NCBI GenBank assembly: GCA_964517265.1
Contig: CAZFBS010000016.1
Location: 1-55,802 of the forward strand
Length of the DNA stretch: 55,802 nt
Direction: 5' to 3'
Origin: REEP01 sp964517265
Lineage (GTDB): Bacteria; Pseudomonadota; Alphaproteobacteria; Rhodospirillales; Defluviicoccaceae
The notes under the pieces are model-generated. The model saw only the letters and a program-made list of their open reading frames with translations. It ran no database searches and had not been told where the DNA came from. Of the stretch, positions 9,377-18,166 are shown one piece after another (positions within the stretch are counted from its first letter, which is position 1; the number at the start of each line of letters is the position of its first letter). The translations under genes and the position numbers were made by a program.

Positions 9377-10930
9377 TCAGGCGGAGAGAGCCGCCGCGGG
9401 AGCCTGCTTTTCGCGTTTGACCAGCAGCTTGTTCAGCGCGTTGACGTAGGCCTTGGCCGAGGCGACGATGGTATCGGTGTCGGCGGCTTGGCCGTTGACG
9501 GTGCGGCCGTTCTCCTCCAGCCGCACGGTCACCTCGGCCTGGGCGTCGGTGCCGCCGGTGATGGCATGGACCTGATAAAGCTGCAGCCGCGCATCGGTCG
9601 GAATCAGGCTTTTGACACAGCTGAAGGCGGCGTCGACCGGGCCGTCTCCGGTTCCCTCGCAGCTACGCGTTTCGCCGTCGATGCTGAGCTCCAGCTTCGC
9701 ATGCGGCTCACGGGTCCCGCAGGTGATCGCCAGGGAGACCAGCGTGATGCGATCGTTGGCGCGCAGGATCTCGTCATCGACCAGGGCAACGATGTCTTCT
9801 TCGTAGACCTCCTTCTTGCGGTCGGCCAACTCCTTGAACCGGCGGAACGCGTCGGCAATCGCATTGTCGCCGAGTTCGTAGCCCAGCTCCTTCAGCTTCT
9901 CGCGAAAGGCATGCCGACCGGACAGCTTGCCGAGAACGATCTTCGAGGTGGTCAGGCCGACCGACTCCGGCGTCATGATCTCGTAGGTGGCGGCATGCTT
10001 GAAGAAGCCGTCCTGATGGATGCCCGACTCGTGCGCGAAGGCATTGGCGCCAACGATCGCCTTGTTGGGCTGGACGACGAAGCCGGTGATCGCCGAGACC
10101 AGCCGCGAAGCGCGGATGATGTTCTCGGTACGGATGCCGGTGGTGTATGGCATCCGGTCGTGCCGGGTCCGGAGCGCCATCACCAGCTCTTCCATCGCCG
10201 CGTTGCCCGCCCGCTCGCCGAGGCCGTTGATGGTGCACTCGACCTGCCGCGCCCCGGCCGCCACCGCGGCCAGCGAGTTGGCGACCGCCAATCCCAGATC
10301 GTTGTGGCAGTGGACCGAGATCACCGCCTTGTCGATGTTGGGCACACGGTTGCGTAGCATCGCGATCAGCGCGCCGTATTCCTCCGGAATGGCATAGCCG
10401 ACCGTATCGGGAACGTTGATGGTGGTCGCACCGGCGTCAATGGCGGCCTCGACGCAGCGACACAGGAAGTCATGCTCGGAGCGCGAGCCGTCCTCGCAGG
10501 ACCATTCGACATCGTCGGTGAACCGGCGGGCATAGGCGACACTGCGCTTGACTGCCTGGTAAACGTCGTCCGGCTCCATCTGCAGCTTGTACTTCATGTG
10601 CAGCGGGCTGGTGGAGATGAAGGTATGGATGCGTCGGCGCGGCGCCGGCCGGATCGCTTCGGCGGCAGCGTCGATGTCGCTGCTCACCGCGCGGCTCAAG
10701 GCGCAGACGGTGGACTCGGTGACGGTCTTGGCGATCGCGTTCACCGCCTCGAAATCGCCACGCGAGGAGATCGGGAACCCCGCCTCGATGACGTCGACAC
10801 CCATTTCCTCAAGCATCTGGGCGATCCGCAGCTTCTCGTCCAGGTTCATCGAGGCGCCCGGCGACTGCTCGCCGTCGCGCATGGTGGTATCGAAGATGAT
10901 GATGCGGTTGGGATCTCTGCTGGTACTCAT
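9377..10930 (-). CDS. leuA: 2-isopropylmalate synthase
   Basis: 517 residues from the ATG at 10930 (MSTSRDPNRIIIFDTTMRDGE), preceded by GAGAGAG about 10 bases upstream; a GTG 12 codons earlier is less likely. It condenses acetyl-CoA with 2-oxoisovalerate in the first committed step of leucine synthesis. The TIM barrel carries the metal and acetyl-CoA motifs DTTMRDGEQSPGAS and HCHNDLGLAVANS. The C-terminal third (from about residue 390) is the LeuA allosteric leucine-binding domain, so the enzyme is probably feedback inhibited. It is transcribed alone, behind an unusual structured leader (see 10987-11167). Confidence 0.97.
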   Translation of the reverse strand: MSTSRDPNRIIIFDTTMRDGEQSPGASMNLDEKLRIAQMLEEMGVDVIEAGFPISSRGDFEAVNAIAKTVTESTVCALSRAVSSDIDAAAEAIRPAPRRRIHTFISTSPLHMKYKLQMEPDDVYQAVKRSVAYARRFTDDVEWSCEDGSRSEHDFLCRCVEAAIDAGATTINVPDTVGYAIPEEYGALIAMLRNRVPNIDKAVISVHCHNDLGLAVANSLAAVAAGARQVECTINGLGERAGNAAMEELVMALRTRHDRMPYTTGIRTENIIRASRLVSAITGFVVQPNKAIVGANAFAHESGIHQDGFFKHAATYEIMTPESVGLTTSKIVLGKLSGRHAFREKLKELGYELGDNAIADAFRRFKELADRKKEVYEEDIVALVDDEILRANDRITLVSLAITCGTREPHAKLELSIDGETRSCEGTGDGPVDAAFSCVKSLIPTDARLQLYQVHAITGGTDAQAEVTVRLEENGRTVNGQAADTDTIVASAKAYVNALNKLLVKREKQAPAAALSA

Positions 10931-10986
10931 GACACGTTGCTCTCTCGTCTCAGGTGGTGTGCACACGGGCTCGATCGTGGTTGCAT

Positions 10987-11167
10987 CCCCTGAACCATCA
11001 ACGCCCTTAGCGGCGGGATGCGTTCAGGGGCACCTAAGTCGAAGGGTCAGGGTCCCAGAGAGGTGCAGGGGCAAGCGGGTGGGCAGCGCCACATCGAGCC
11101 GAACTTCGGCCGCGCGTGCCGAGGATCCGTTTCGCTGAGGTGTCATGATGGCGTGTTCGTTCATCAT
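10987..11167 (-). promoter_or_regulatory. Candidate leucine-responsive leader of leuA
   Basis: On the minus strand a 47-codon open frame (11167 to 11024, starting ATG ATG) becomes leucine-rich at its end: eight of the last 26 codons are Leu. Its stop codon lies inside the 5' arm of a hairpin with perfect 9-base arms (CCCCTGAAC and GTTCAGGGG, within 10987-11030). The loop-side GCATCCC can instead pair with the downstream GGGATGC, giving a mutually exclusive structure. This resembles a peptide-controlled attenuator. However, no T tract follows the hairpin and the frame has a weak ribosome site, so the mechanism, and even the leader peptide, are inference. Confidence 0.35.
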
Positions 11168-11172
11168 GGTCC

Positions 11173-11180
11173 AAAAAAAA
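11173..11180 (-). other. T8 tract downstream of the ilvB-ilvH operon
   Basis: Eight consecutive T on the minus strand follow GCGCCAGCGG, about 125 bases after the last gene of the ilv operon. I could not find a good upstream arm to make a classical terminator, so its role in ending the ilv transcript or in the leuA leader is unclear. Confidence 0.3.
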
Positions 11181-11306
11181 CCGCTGGCGCTCCGTCAAGT
11201 CATCCCCTTGTTGATCGCGAAAGTCAACACCATTGACTCACGATACCGCGCTATGTGGGGGTGGCGGCACATGAATGCAACAGGACCGCCCGGTTCCGCA
11301 TTCGTT

Positions 11307-11549
11307 TCAGGCGGTCGCCGCGGGACCGAGGGCGCCCGCGACAAGAGCGGCGTCGGTGGCACCGCGCGAGCGGATGTTCAGCCCGGCACTGGCGCCGTAG
11401 CATTCGATGCCTTCTGCGGTCAGGCGGACGAAGCCGGCGGCGACGACTTCGGCCGGCTTGAACTGTTGCGCCAGATACGCATGCATGAAGGCGGCCGAGA
11501 ACATCACCGGCTCCTCGCCGCGCGGCGTCCGCACGACGAGGTACTTCAT
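11307..11549 (-). CDS. Small hypothetical protein in the ilv operon
   Basis: 80 residues (MKYLVVRTPRGEEPVMF...), starting only 13 bases after the ilvH stop on the same strand, with GGTGG just upstream of the ATG. It has no signal peptide or membrane segment. Its composition is that of a small soluble alpha/beta protein, with HAYLAQQFKPAEVVAAGFVR in the middle and a Gly/Ala-rich tail. I do not recognise the family. Position suggests co-transcription with ilvB and ilvH, but a link to branched-chain amino acid synthesis is only inference from location. Confidence 0.6.
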   Translation of the reverse strand: MKYLVVRTPRGEEPVMFSAAFMHAYLAQQFKPAEVVAAGFVRLTAEGIECYGASAGLNIRSRGATDAALVAGALGPAATA

Positions 11550-11562
11550 CGCCACCGGCAGC

Positions 11563-12078
11563 TCACAAACCCTCCGGTCCTCGCGCGATGGCAACGACAC
11601 CGGTGCGCGCCACGTCGGTCAGCCCGAGCGGCTGCATCAGGCCGATGAAGGCGGTCAGCTTGCTGGTCTTGCCGACGATTTCGAACACGAACGACTCGTT
11701 GGTCGAGTCGACCACGCGGGCGCGGAAGATGTCGGCAATCCGGAGTGCCTCGACCCGATGCTCGCCGACGCCGCGCACCTTGATCAGCGCCAGTTCGCGC
11801 TCGACCTCGGGGCCTTCGTTGGTCAGGTCGCTGACCTTGTGCACCGGCACCAGACGACGGAGCTGGGCCTTGATCTGCTCGATGATCTGCGGCGTGCCGG
11901 AGGTCACGATGGTGATGCGGGACACATGACCATCGGGGTCGGTCTCGGCGACGGTCAGGCTTTCGATGTTATAGCCGCGCCCGGAAAACAGGCCGATGAC
12001 GCGGGCCAGAACGCCGGGCTCGTTATCGACCAGCACGGCAACGGTATGTCGTTCTTCCCGCTGAGGACTATTGTTCAC
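11563..12078 (-). CDS. ilvH: Acetolactate synthase small (regulatory) subunit
   Basis: 171 residues from the GTG at 12078, with GGGAG about 9 bases upstream. This start gives the usual N-terminus just before RHTVAVLVDNEPGVLARVIGLFSGRGYNIESL. That stretch is the ACT domain which binds valine and gives the synthase feedback control. The second half (LALIKVRG, DIFRARVVDST, GKTSKLTAFI) is the ALS_ss C-terminal domain that contacts the catalytic subunit. It follows ilvB after an unusually long gap of 173 bases. Confidence 0.96.
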   Translation of the reverse strand: MNNSPQREERHTVAVLVDNEPGVLARVIGLFSGRGYNIESLTVAETDPDGHVSRITIVTSGTPQIIEQIKAQLRRLVPVHKVSDLTNEGPEVERELALIKVRGVGEHRVEALRIADIFRARVVDSTNESFVFEIVGKTSKLTAFIGLMQPLGLTDVARTGVVAIARGPEGL

Positions 12079-12251
12079 AATAGAGGACTCCCGGACTTTT
12101 CGCCCGCCCTCCGGAATTGGCCCCGGCAGCTGCGGGCAAAGGATCAAAAAACGGACTCCGAGGAGCGCCCGGCGAGGCGCAGGGCCGAGTGTCCTGCGGT
12201 CTTCGCCGCGGCGCCCCCCAAAGACGTGGACGCGAACGCGACGTGGAGGCG

Positions 12252-14015
12252 CTAGACGAGGACCATGCCCTCCTCCGAGATCGGCCGCTCGACCTGATCG
12301 GCCGGCCCCAGCAGCATCTCGTTGTGCGCCGCTCCCGACGGGATCATCGGGAAGCAGTTCTCCGCCTTGTCGACGCGAATATCGGCAATCACCGCGCGGT
12401 CGCTGGCGATCATCGCCTTGATCACGTCGTCCAGCTCCGAGACCTTTTCCGCGCGCAGCCCGGTGGCGCCGAACGCCTCCGCCAATGCCACAAAGTCCGG
12501 CAGCGAGTTCATGTAGCTCTCGGAGTAGCGTCCGCCGTGCAGCAACTCCTGCCACTGGCGGACCATGCCCATGTACTCGTTGTTGAGGATGAACACCTTC
12601 ACTGGAAGCCGGTACTGGGCGATGGTCGACATCTCCTGGATATTCATCATGATCGAGGCTTCGCCGGCGATGTCGACGACCAGCGCATCCGGATGGGCAA
12701 CCTGCACGCCCATCGCCGACGGCAGGCCGTAGCCCATCGTGCCGAGGCCGCCCGACGTCAGCCAGCGCTTGGGCTTCTCGAAGCCATAGTGCTGGGCCGC
12801 CCACATCTGATGCTGACCGACCTCGGTGGTGATGTAAACGTCATCACGCCCCTTGGTCAGTTCATAGAGACGCCGGATCGCGTACTGCGGCTTGATGATG
12901 TCTCCGCTCTGGGTGAACGCGAGACTGTCTTGCGCGCGCCATTCGTTGATCTGCTGATACCACTGGGCGATGGCCCTCGGGTTCAGCTTGTACTGGCTGG
13001 TCTTCCAGACGCCCAGCATCTCCTCCAGAACCGAGGCGACATCGCCGACAATTCCGATATCGACAAGCACGTTCTTGTTGATCGACGACGCATCGATGTC
13101 GACGTGGATTTTCTTGGAGTCCGGAGAAAACGCCGAGATCCTGCCGGTCACCCGGTCATCGAAGCGGGAGCCGATGGCCACCATCACATCGCAGCCATGC
13201 ATCGCCAAATTGGCTTCATAAGTGCCATGCATCCCGAGCATGCCGAGGAAGTTCGGATGGGACGCCGGCACCGCACCCAGCCCCATCAGCGTCAAGGTGA
13301 ACGGTGCCCCGGTGACGTTGACAAACTCGGTCAACAGGTCCGCCGCACGATCACCCGAATTGATGACGCCGCCGCCGGCATAGATGATCGGCCGCTTCGC
13401 GCTCGCAAGAACCGCCATCGCTTCTCTGATCTTGGCAGAGTCCCCCTTGATCCGCGGCTTGTAAGTGCGATGGCCGGAATCATCGGGCGGGCTGTAGCGG
13501 CCGAGCCCTTGCGAGACGTCCTTCGGCAGATCGATCAGCACCGGACCGGGACGGCCGCTTCGCGCGACGTAAAAAGCCTCATGGACCACCCGGGCCAGAT
13601 CGTCGGTCTTTTTGACGAGATAGTTGTGCTTGGTGCAGGGCCGGGTGATCCCGGTGGTGTCGCACTCCTGAAACGCATCGTTGCCGATCAGATGGGTCGG
13701 AACCTGCCCGCAAATGCACACCAGCGGCACGCTATCCATCAGCGCATCGGTCAATCCGGTGACGGCATTGGTCGCGCCCGGTCCGGAGGTCACGAAGACA
13801 ACGCCGACCTTGCCGGTCGAGCGCGCATAGCCCTCGGCGGCGTGAACCGCGCCGCCCTCCTGGCGGACAAGGATGTGGCGGATGGCGTTCTGCTGGAACA
13901 GCTCGTCATATACCGGCAGGATGGCGCCACCGGGATACCCGAATACGTCCGTGACGCCCTGATCCATGAGCGCCTTGAGAAGTATTTTCGCGCCGCTGAT
14001 CTGTTCGTCCGCCAT
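12252..14015 (-). CDS. ilvB: Acetolactate synthase large (catalytic) subunit
   Basis: 587 residues from the ATG at 14015 (MADEQISGAKILLKALMDQ), with GAGAG 7 bases upstream. It is a thiamine-diphosphate and FAD enzyme that makes acetolactate or acetohydroxybutyrate, the first step to valine, leucine and isoleucine. Visible are FGYPGGAILPVYDEL, VRQEGGAVHAAEGYAR with the catalytic Glu, TSGPGATNAVTGL, the central domain, and the ThDP-binding GEASIMMNIQEMSTIAQY segment. The last reads DIAGEAS rather than the common DIDGDGS/DIDGEAS but keeps the fold. The terminator at 14166-14193 separates it from miaA. Confidence 0.97.
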   Translation of the reverse strand: MADEQISGAKILLKALMDQGVTDVFGYPGGAILPVYDELFQQNAIRHILVRQEGGAVHAAEGYARSTGKVGVVFVTSGPGATNAVTGLTDALMDSVPLVCICGQVPTHLIGNDAFQECDTTGITRPCTKHNYLVKKTDDLARVVHEAFYVARSGRPGPVLIDLPKDVSQGLGRYSPPDDSGHRTYKPRIKGDSAKIREAMAVLASAKRPIIYAGGGVINSGDRAADLLTEFVNVTGAPFTLTLMGLGAVPASHPNFLGMLGMHGTYEANLAMHGCDVMVAIGSRFDDRVTGRISAFSPDSKKIHVDIDASSINKNVLVDIGIVGDVASVLEEMLGVWKTSQYKLNPRAIAQWYQQINEWRAQDSLAFTQSGDIIKPQYAIRRLYELTKGRDDVYITTEVGQHQMWAAQHYGFEKPKRWLTSGGLGTMGYGLPSAMGVQVAHPDALVVDIAGEASIMMNIQEMSTIAQYRLPVKVFILNNEYMGMVRQWQELLHGGRYSESYMNSLPDFVALAEAFGATGLRAEKVSELDDVIKAMIASDRAVIADIRVDKAENCFPMIPSGAAHNEMLLGPADQVERPISEEGMVLV

Positions 14016-14165
14016 CGTCGTGCTCTCACTTTCGTGTCCATGGTTGACCGGCACGCGTCGCAGGTTCACCCGGTTCATGTCAAAGATGGATCGGTTCCGG
14101 CGCGGCCGTGGACACAGCCGACGTCACCATCCATGAACAGGGCACCGCTCCGGTACCGGCTTCAG

Positions 14166-14193
14166 AAAAAGGCCCGACCGGATCAGCCGGGCC
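14166..14193 (-). terminator. Rho-independent terminator after miaA
   Basis: On the minus strand GGCCCG and CGGGCC form a 6-base-pair GC stem around an 11-base loop, followed by TTTTT. It begins 25 bases after the miaA stop and about 150 bases before ilvB, so it most simply ends the miaA transcript. A possible promoter at 14207-14235 (TTGACC, 17 bases, TAAATG on the minus strand) would instead place it at the very start of an ilvB leader. Confidence 0.75.
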
Positions 14194-14217
14194 ACGTCGT
14201 CTGCCCCATTTAGCCCT

Positions 14218-15234
14218 TCACGTCGCGGAGGTCAACAGAAACTGGCGAATGAACGTGAAGATTCTTGACCGTATACTTTCCGAATATTGCTCACTAACCC
14301 CTAAATGGGGTACAATTTGATGACGGAGCCACGTTCGCTGGCGCTTGGCGAAGCGACACGTCGCCACCCGCGCCGCCACCCGTGCCTGTTCCAGCGAGCA
14401 TGCGCCGCGTACGAAAGGGGCAAGTTCTTTGACGCCGACGGCCTTCATCGCCGGCAGCATCGGATCGAGATCGAGGTCCAGCAGCGCCTGCACTTCAGCC
14501 ATCGCCCCCGCCGCGATCATCGCATCGAGACGAGTGCCGATGGCATCATTCAGTGCCTCCCGCTGCGGATCCAGCACAAGAATAACATAGCGAGCGTTCG
14601 CCACCGGCGGACGCGGTGGCGCCTGCTGCCAAACCGACAGGGGCCGTCCGGTCGCCGCGGCGACGGCGTAGGCGCGAACGAGGCGCTGGCGATCGCCGGC
14701 CGGCAGTCGCGCCGCGATTGCAGGGTCGAGCACCGCCAGCGCATCGCGAAACGCGGCACCCCCGAGCGCGGCATGTAACGCAGTGGCAGAAGCCTGCGCC
14801 TCATGGTCGACTTCGGGGATCGGCGCCAGTCCCTCGACAAGCGCCTTGAGGTAAAGGCCGGTCCCGCCGACAACGACCGGCAGGCGGTGCGCCGTATGTG
14901 CGGCCTCGATTTCGCGGCCCGCCATTGCCGCCCACCGGCCGGCCGAGCATCGCTCCGAGGCTGCCAGCACTCCGTAGAGCCTGTGCGGCAGGTGCGCCTC
15001 ATCTGCGGGGGACGGCCGCGCCGTCAGCACCCGCAGCTCACGGTAGACTTGCATGCTGTCGGCGTTGATGATGATGCCATTGAACGCATCAGCGATGTCC
15101 ATCGCCAACCGAGACTTGCCACTAGCGGTCGGGCCGGCGATGATCACCGCCGGCTGCGGACCGGGGTCCCACGTCGATAGGCATTCTCTTGAGCCGGCGG
15201 CAGCGGGCGGAATCGGGCTGTCTGACATTCTCAT
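14218..15234 (-). CDS. miaA: tRNA dimethylallyltransferase (A37 isopentenylation)
   Basis: 338 residues. It transfers dimethylallyl to adenosine 37 of tRNAs reading UNN codons. The P-loop IIAGPTASGKSRLAM lies near residue 31. It also shows NADSMQVYRELRVLTARPS, PHRLYGVL, VVGGTGLYLKALVEGL and, near the end, RFAKRQRTWLRH, all family signatures. The C-terminus extends about 28 residues beyond the last conserved block. A perfect TATAAT hexamer lies on the minus strand 7 bases before the ATG without a matching -35, which may mean a leaderless or nearly leaderless message. It is divergent from prfC. Confidence 0.95.
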   Translation of the reverse strand: MRMSDSPIPPAAAGSRECLSTWDPGPQPAVIIAGPTASGKSRLAMDIADAFNGIIINADSMQVYRELRVLTARPSPADEAHLPHRLYGVLAASERCSAGRWAAMAGREIEAAHTAHRLPVVVGGTGLYLKALVEGLAPIPEVDHEAQASATALHAALGGAAFRDALAVLDPAIAARLPAGDRQRLVRAYAVAAATGRPLSVWQQAPPRPPVANARYVILVLDPQREALNDAIGTRLDAMIAAGAMAEVQALLDLDLDPMLPAMKAVGVKELAPFVRGACSLEQARVAARVATCRFAKRQRTWLRHQIVPHLGVSEQYSESIRSRIFTFIRQFLLTSAT

Positions 15235-15366
15235 GTTGGCATTATATGGCGACCCGTCGCTTGCAGCGCTTCCCCGCCAGGTTACTTAGAAGCGGCGAAG
15301 ATCCGGCTGCGAGCGCCTCTGCGACGATCATCGATACCACGCGAACGACCTGAAAGGCTTTGTTGC

Positions 15367-17013
15367 ATGTATGAAGGTCCCTCACCCGACGCTCCGGCGG
15401 CCGGACAGCCTTTGGCCATGGGCGACGCACCAGGGGTGCAGGCCGACGGATCAAGGTCTCGTCGGACCTTCGCCATCATCTCGCATCCGGATGCGGGAAA
15501 AACGACCCTGACCGAGAAACTGCTGCTGTTCGGCGGCGCGATCCGGCTGGCGGGGCATGTCAAGGCGCGCGGCGAGCGCCGCCGCACCCAGTCCGATTGG
15601 ATGGAAATCGAGAAGTCGCGCGGCATCTCGATCTCGAGCTCGGTGATGACCTTCGCGCGCGACGGCATCACCTTCAATCTGCTCGACACGCCGGGACACG
15701 AGGATTTCAGCGAGGACACCTACCGCACGCTCACCGCCGTCGACTCCGCGATCATGGTGATCGACGCGGCCAAGGGGATCGAAAGCCAGACGCTGAAGCT
15801 GTTCGAGGTCTGCCGCCTGCGCAACATCCCGATCATCACCTTCGTCAACAAGATCGACCGCGAAGGGCGCGATCCGTTCGAGTTGCTCGACGAGATCGAA
15901 AGCGCGCTCGCCCTCGACGTCTGCCCGATGACCTGGCCGGTGGGCATGGGCGTCGATTTCCACGGCTGCTACAGACTTGCCGACGGGCGCTTCCTGACAT
16001 CGGACGGCGGCGCCGGCGCGCCTTTCAACCGCACCGTGACGTGCGGGGCAGAGATGGCGGAACTGGCGGCGCGGGTTCCCGCGCCGGTCTTTGAGGCCTT
16101 CCGCGAGTCCGCCGATCTGGCCCGCTCCGCCTATGGCGAACTGGATCAGGCTGCCTATCGCGAGGGGCACCAGACGCCGGTCTTCTTCGGCAGCGCCCTT
16201 AAGGACTACGCGGTTGGCGATTTGCTGGAGGCTCTTGCAATGATCGCGCCGCCGCCGCGGTGCCAGCCGGCCGAGCCGCGCAATGTCGATCCGGCAGAAA
16301 CACGGGTATCCGGCTTTGTCTTCAAGGTGCAGGCAAACATGGACCCTAATCACCGCGACCGGGTGGCGTTCGTTCGGCTGTGCTCGGGCCGGTTCCGCCG
16401 CGGCATGAAGCTGAAGCAGGCGGGCACGGGGCGAACACTGCCGGTCAACAATCCGATTTTCTTTTTCGCTCAGGAACGCGAACTGGCGGACGAGGCGCTG
16501 GCCGGCGACATCATCGGCATTCCCAATCACGGCACCCTGCGGGTGGGCGACTCGCTGTCGGATGGAGAGACGGTGCGATTTACCGGGATTCCCAATTTCG
16601 CGCCGGAGATCCTCCGCCGGGTCCGCCTCGACGATCCGATGCGGGCCAAGCAGTTGCGCCGCGCCCTCGATGATCTTGCCGAGGAGGGCGTGACCCAGGT
16701 GTTCCGCCCGCTCTCCGGCGCGCCGTGGATCATCGGTGTGGTCGGCCAGCTTCAGCTCGACGTGCTGCAATCGCGCATGGAGTGCGAATATCGGATCGCG
16801 GTGGGATTCGAAACCGCCCCTTACGAGACCGCCCGCTGGATCTCCAGCGACGATCCGGCGCAGCTCAAACGGTTCCTCGATCGTCACCGCGAGACGGTTG
16901 CCGAGGACCGGGACGACGCTCCTGTCTTTCTCGCCCGCAATGCCTGGGCGCTCAATCGCACCATCAGCGACTGGCCGGACATCCGCTTCGCTCCGACCCG
17001 CGAGCGCTCTTGA
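15367..17013 (+). CDS. prfC: Peptide chain release factor 3 (RF3 GTPase)
   Basis: 548 residues. RF3 recycles class I release factors from the ribosome. After a nonconserved 30-residue lead, the GTPase domain has G1 ISHPDAGKTTLTEKLLLFGG, G3 DTPGHEDFSEDTYRTL and G4 NKIDREGRDP. The elongation-factor-like C-terminal domains follow (FVFKVQANMDPNHRDRVAFVR; EEGVTQVFRP; GVVGQLQLDVLQSRMECEY). The start at 15367 has GAAAGG 9 bases upstream; an in-frame ATG 17 codons later is possible. It is a single-gene unit between divergent miaA and the convergent permease gene. Confidence 0.96.
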   Translation: MYEGPSPDAPAAGQPLAMGDAPGVQADGSRSRRTFAIISHPDAGKTTLTEKLLLFGGAIRLAGHVKARGERRRTQSDWMEIEKSRGISISSSVMTFARDGITFNLLDTPGHEDFSEDTYRTLTAVDSAIMVIDAAKGIESQTLKLFEVCRLRNIPIITFVNKIDREGRDPFELLDEIESALALDVCPMTWPVGMGVDFHGCYRLADGRFLTSDGGAGAPFNRTVTCGAEMAELAARVPAPVFEAFRESADLARSAYGELDQAAYREGHQTPVFFGSALKDYAVGDLLEALAMIAPPPRCQPAEPRNVDPAETRVSGFVFKVQANMDPNHRDRVAFVRLCSGRFRRGMKLKQAGTGRTLPVNNPIFFFAQERELADEALAGDIIGIPNHGTLRVGDSLSDGETVRFTGIPNFAPEILRRVRLDDPMRAKQLRRALDDLAEEGVTQVFRPLSGAPWIIGVVGQLQLDVLQSRMECEYRIAVGFETAPYETARWISSDDPAQLKRFLDRHRETVAEDRDDAPVFLARNAWALNRTISDWPDIRFAPTRERS

Positions 17014-17047
17014 CGTTTCCTCGTCGGGAGCGACCCGAAGCCTCGCC

Positions 17048-18166
17048 TTACAATACCGCCTGCTGATCGGGCACTTCGATCTCGCCCTGCCTGCCCGACG
17101 GTTGAGGGAGGGGCTGACGGGGGAGCTGGCGCGGCCAAGCCTCGACGACCGCCTGGACAACCGAAGCCAGCGGCACCGCGAAAAACACCCCCCAGAACCC
17201 CCAGATGGCGCCAAACACGAGGATGGCGACGATGATGGCGTTGGGATGCAGATTGACGGTCTCCGCCAGCAGCAGCGGGGCAAGAACGTTGCCGTCGAGG
17301 GCCTGAATGATGGCATAGGCCGCAATGACCCAGATCAGCTCGTTGGTCGCGCCGAACTGAAAGTAGGCGACGAGTCCGACCGGGGCCGCAACAACCAGCG
17401 CGCCGACGTAGGGAACGAGCACGGAAAGGCCGGTCGCCGTGGCAAGCAGCGCGCTGAACTGCAGGTCGAGGGCAAGAAAGACAACATAACTGACGACGCC
17501 GACGATGACGATCTCGTAGAGCTTGCCGCGGACATAGCCGCCCACCTTGACATCGACCTGCCGCCAAACCTGATTGACGAGGCTTCGCTCGTTCGGAAGG
17601 AAGCTGACGAACCAGTGCAGAATGCGAGCCTTGTCCTTGAGAAAGAAGAAAACCAGCAGCGGAACGAGGACGACGTAGATGCTCAAGGAGACCAGAGTCG
17701 GCAGCAGAGCGACGGAATAGGCAAGCAGCCGCTGCCCCATCATCAAGAGTTCGATCCGCACCTGCTCGACCATTTCCACCGCCTGCTGCTGGTCGATCAG
17801 ATCCGGATAGAGTTCCGGCAACCGCAACAACTGTTCGCGCAGGGTGCTGACCATCGCCGGCAGCTGTTGCGCAAGCTGACCGACCTGTCCCACCAGCAGC
17901 GGGATCAGCACCAGAACGATCCCGAACAGTACGGCAAGGAATACAAGGAACACCACCAGAACGGCAACCAGACGCGGCACGCCCGCGCGCACCAGCGGCT
18001 GGATCATCTCTTCCAGCAGGTAGGCGATCACGATGCTGGCGATAACCGGCGCCAGAACCCTGCCTGCAAACATGATCACCGCAAACGCCAGCAGCAGCAC
18101 CACCGCAAGAATAACCACCTGCGGATTGGAAAAGTGTCGGCGGAACCACGTCTTTAGCGGGTTCAT
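17048..18166 (-). CDS. AI-2E/PerM family permease
   Basis: 372 residues with about eight membrane helices arranged as in PerM/TqsA proteins: an N-terminal helix pair, a long hydrophilic stretch (about residues 110-160) rich in Gln/Glu/Leu, and a C-terminal bundle with the family hallmarks VPYVGA, ALDGNVLAPLLLAETVNLHPNAII and FGAIWGFWGVFFAVPLA. Family members export autoinducer-2 or act as Na+/H+ antiporters; the substrate here is unknown. It converges on prfC with a 34-base gap. Confidence 0.9.
   Translation of the reverse strand: MNPLKTWFRRHFSNPQVVILAVVLLLAFAVIMFAGRVLAPVIASIVIAYLLEEMIQPLVRAGVPRLVAVLVVFLVFLAVLFGIVLVLIPLLVGQVGQLAQQLPAMVSTLREQLLRLPELYPDLIDQQQAVEMVEQVRIELLMMGQRLLAYSVALLPTLVSLSIYVVLVPLLVFFFLKDKARILHWFVSFLPNERSLVNQVWRQVDVKVGGYVRGKLYEIVIVGVVSYVVFLALDLQFSALLATATGLSVLVPYVGALVVAAPVGLVAYFQFGATNELIWVIAAYAIIQALDGNVLAPLLLAETVNLHPNAIIVAILVFGAIWGFWGVFFAVPLASVVQAVVEAWPRQLPRQPLPQPSGRQGEIEVPDQQAVL

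Noticed and set aside
15451..17325. Long open frame antisense to prfC
   Set aside because: Arg/Ala/His-rich composition typical of a high-GC antisense shadow, with prfC showing every RF3 motif on the plus strand.
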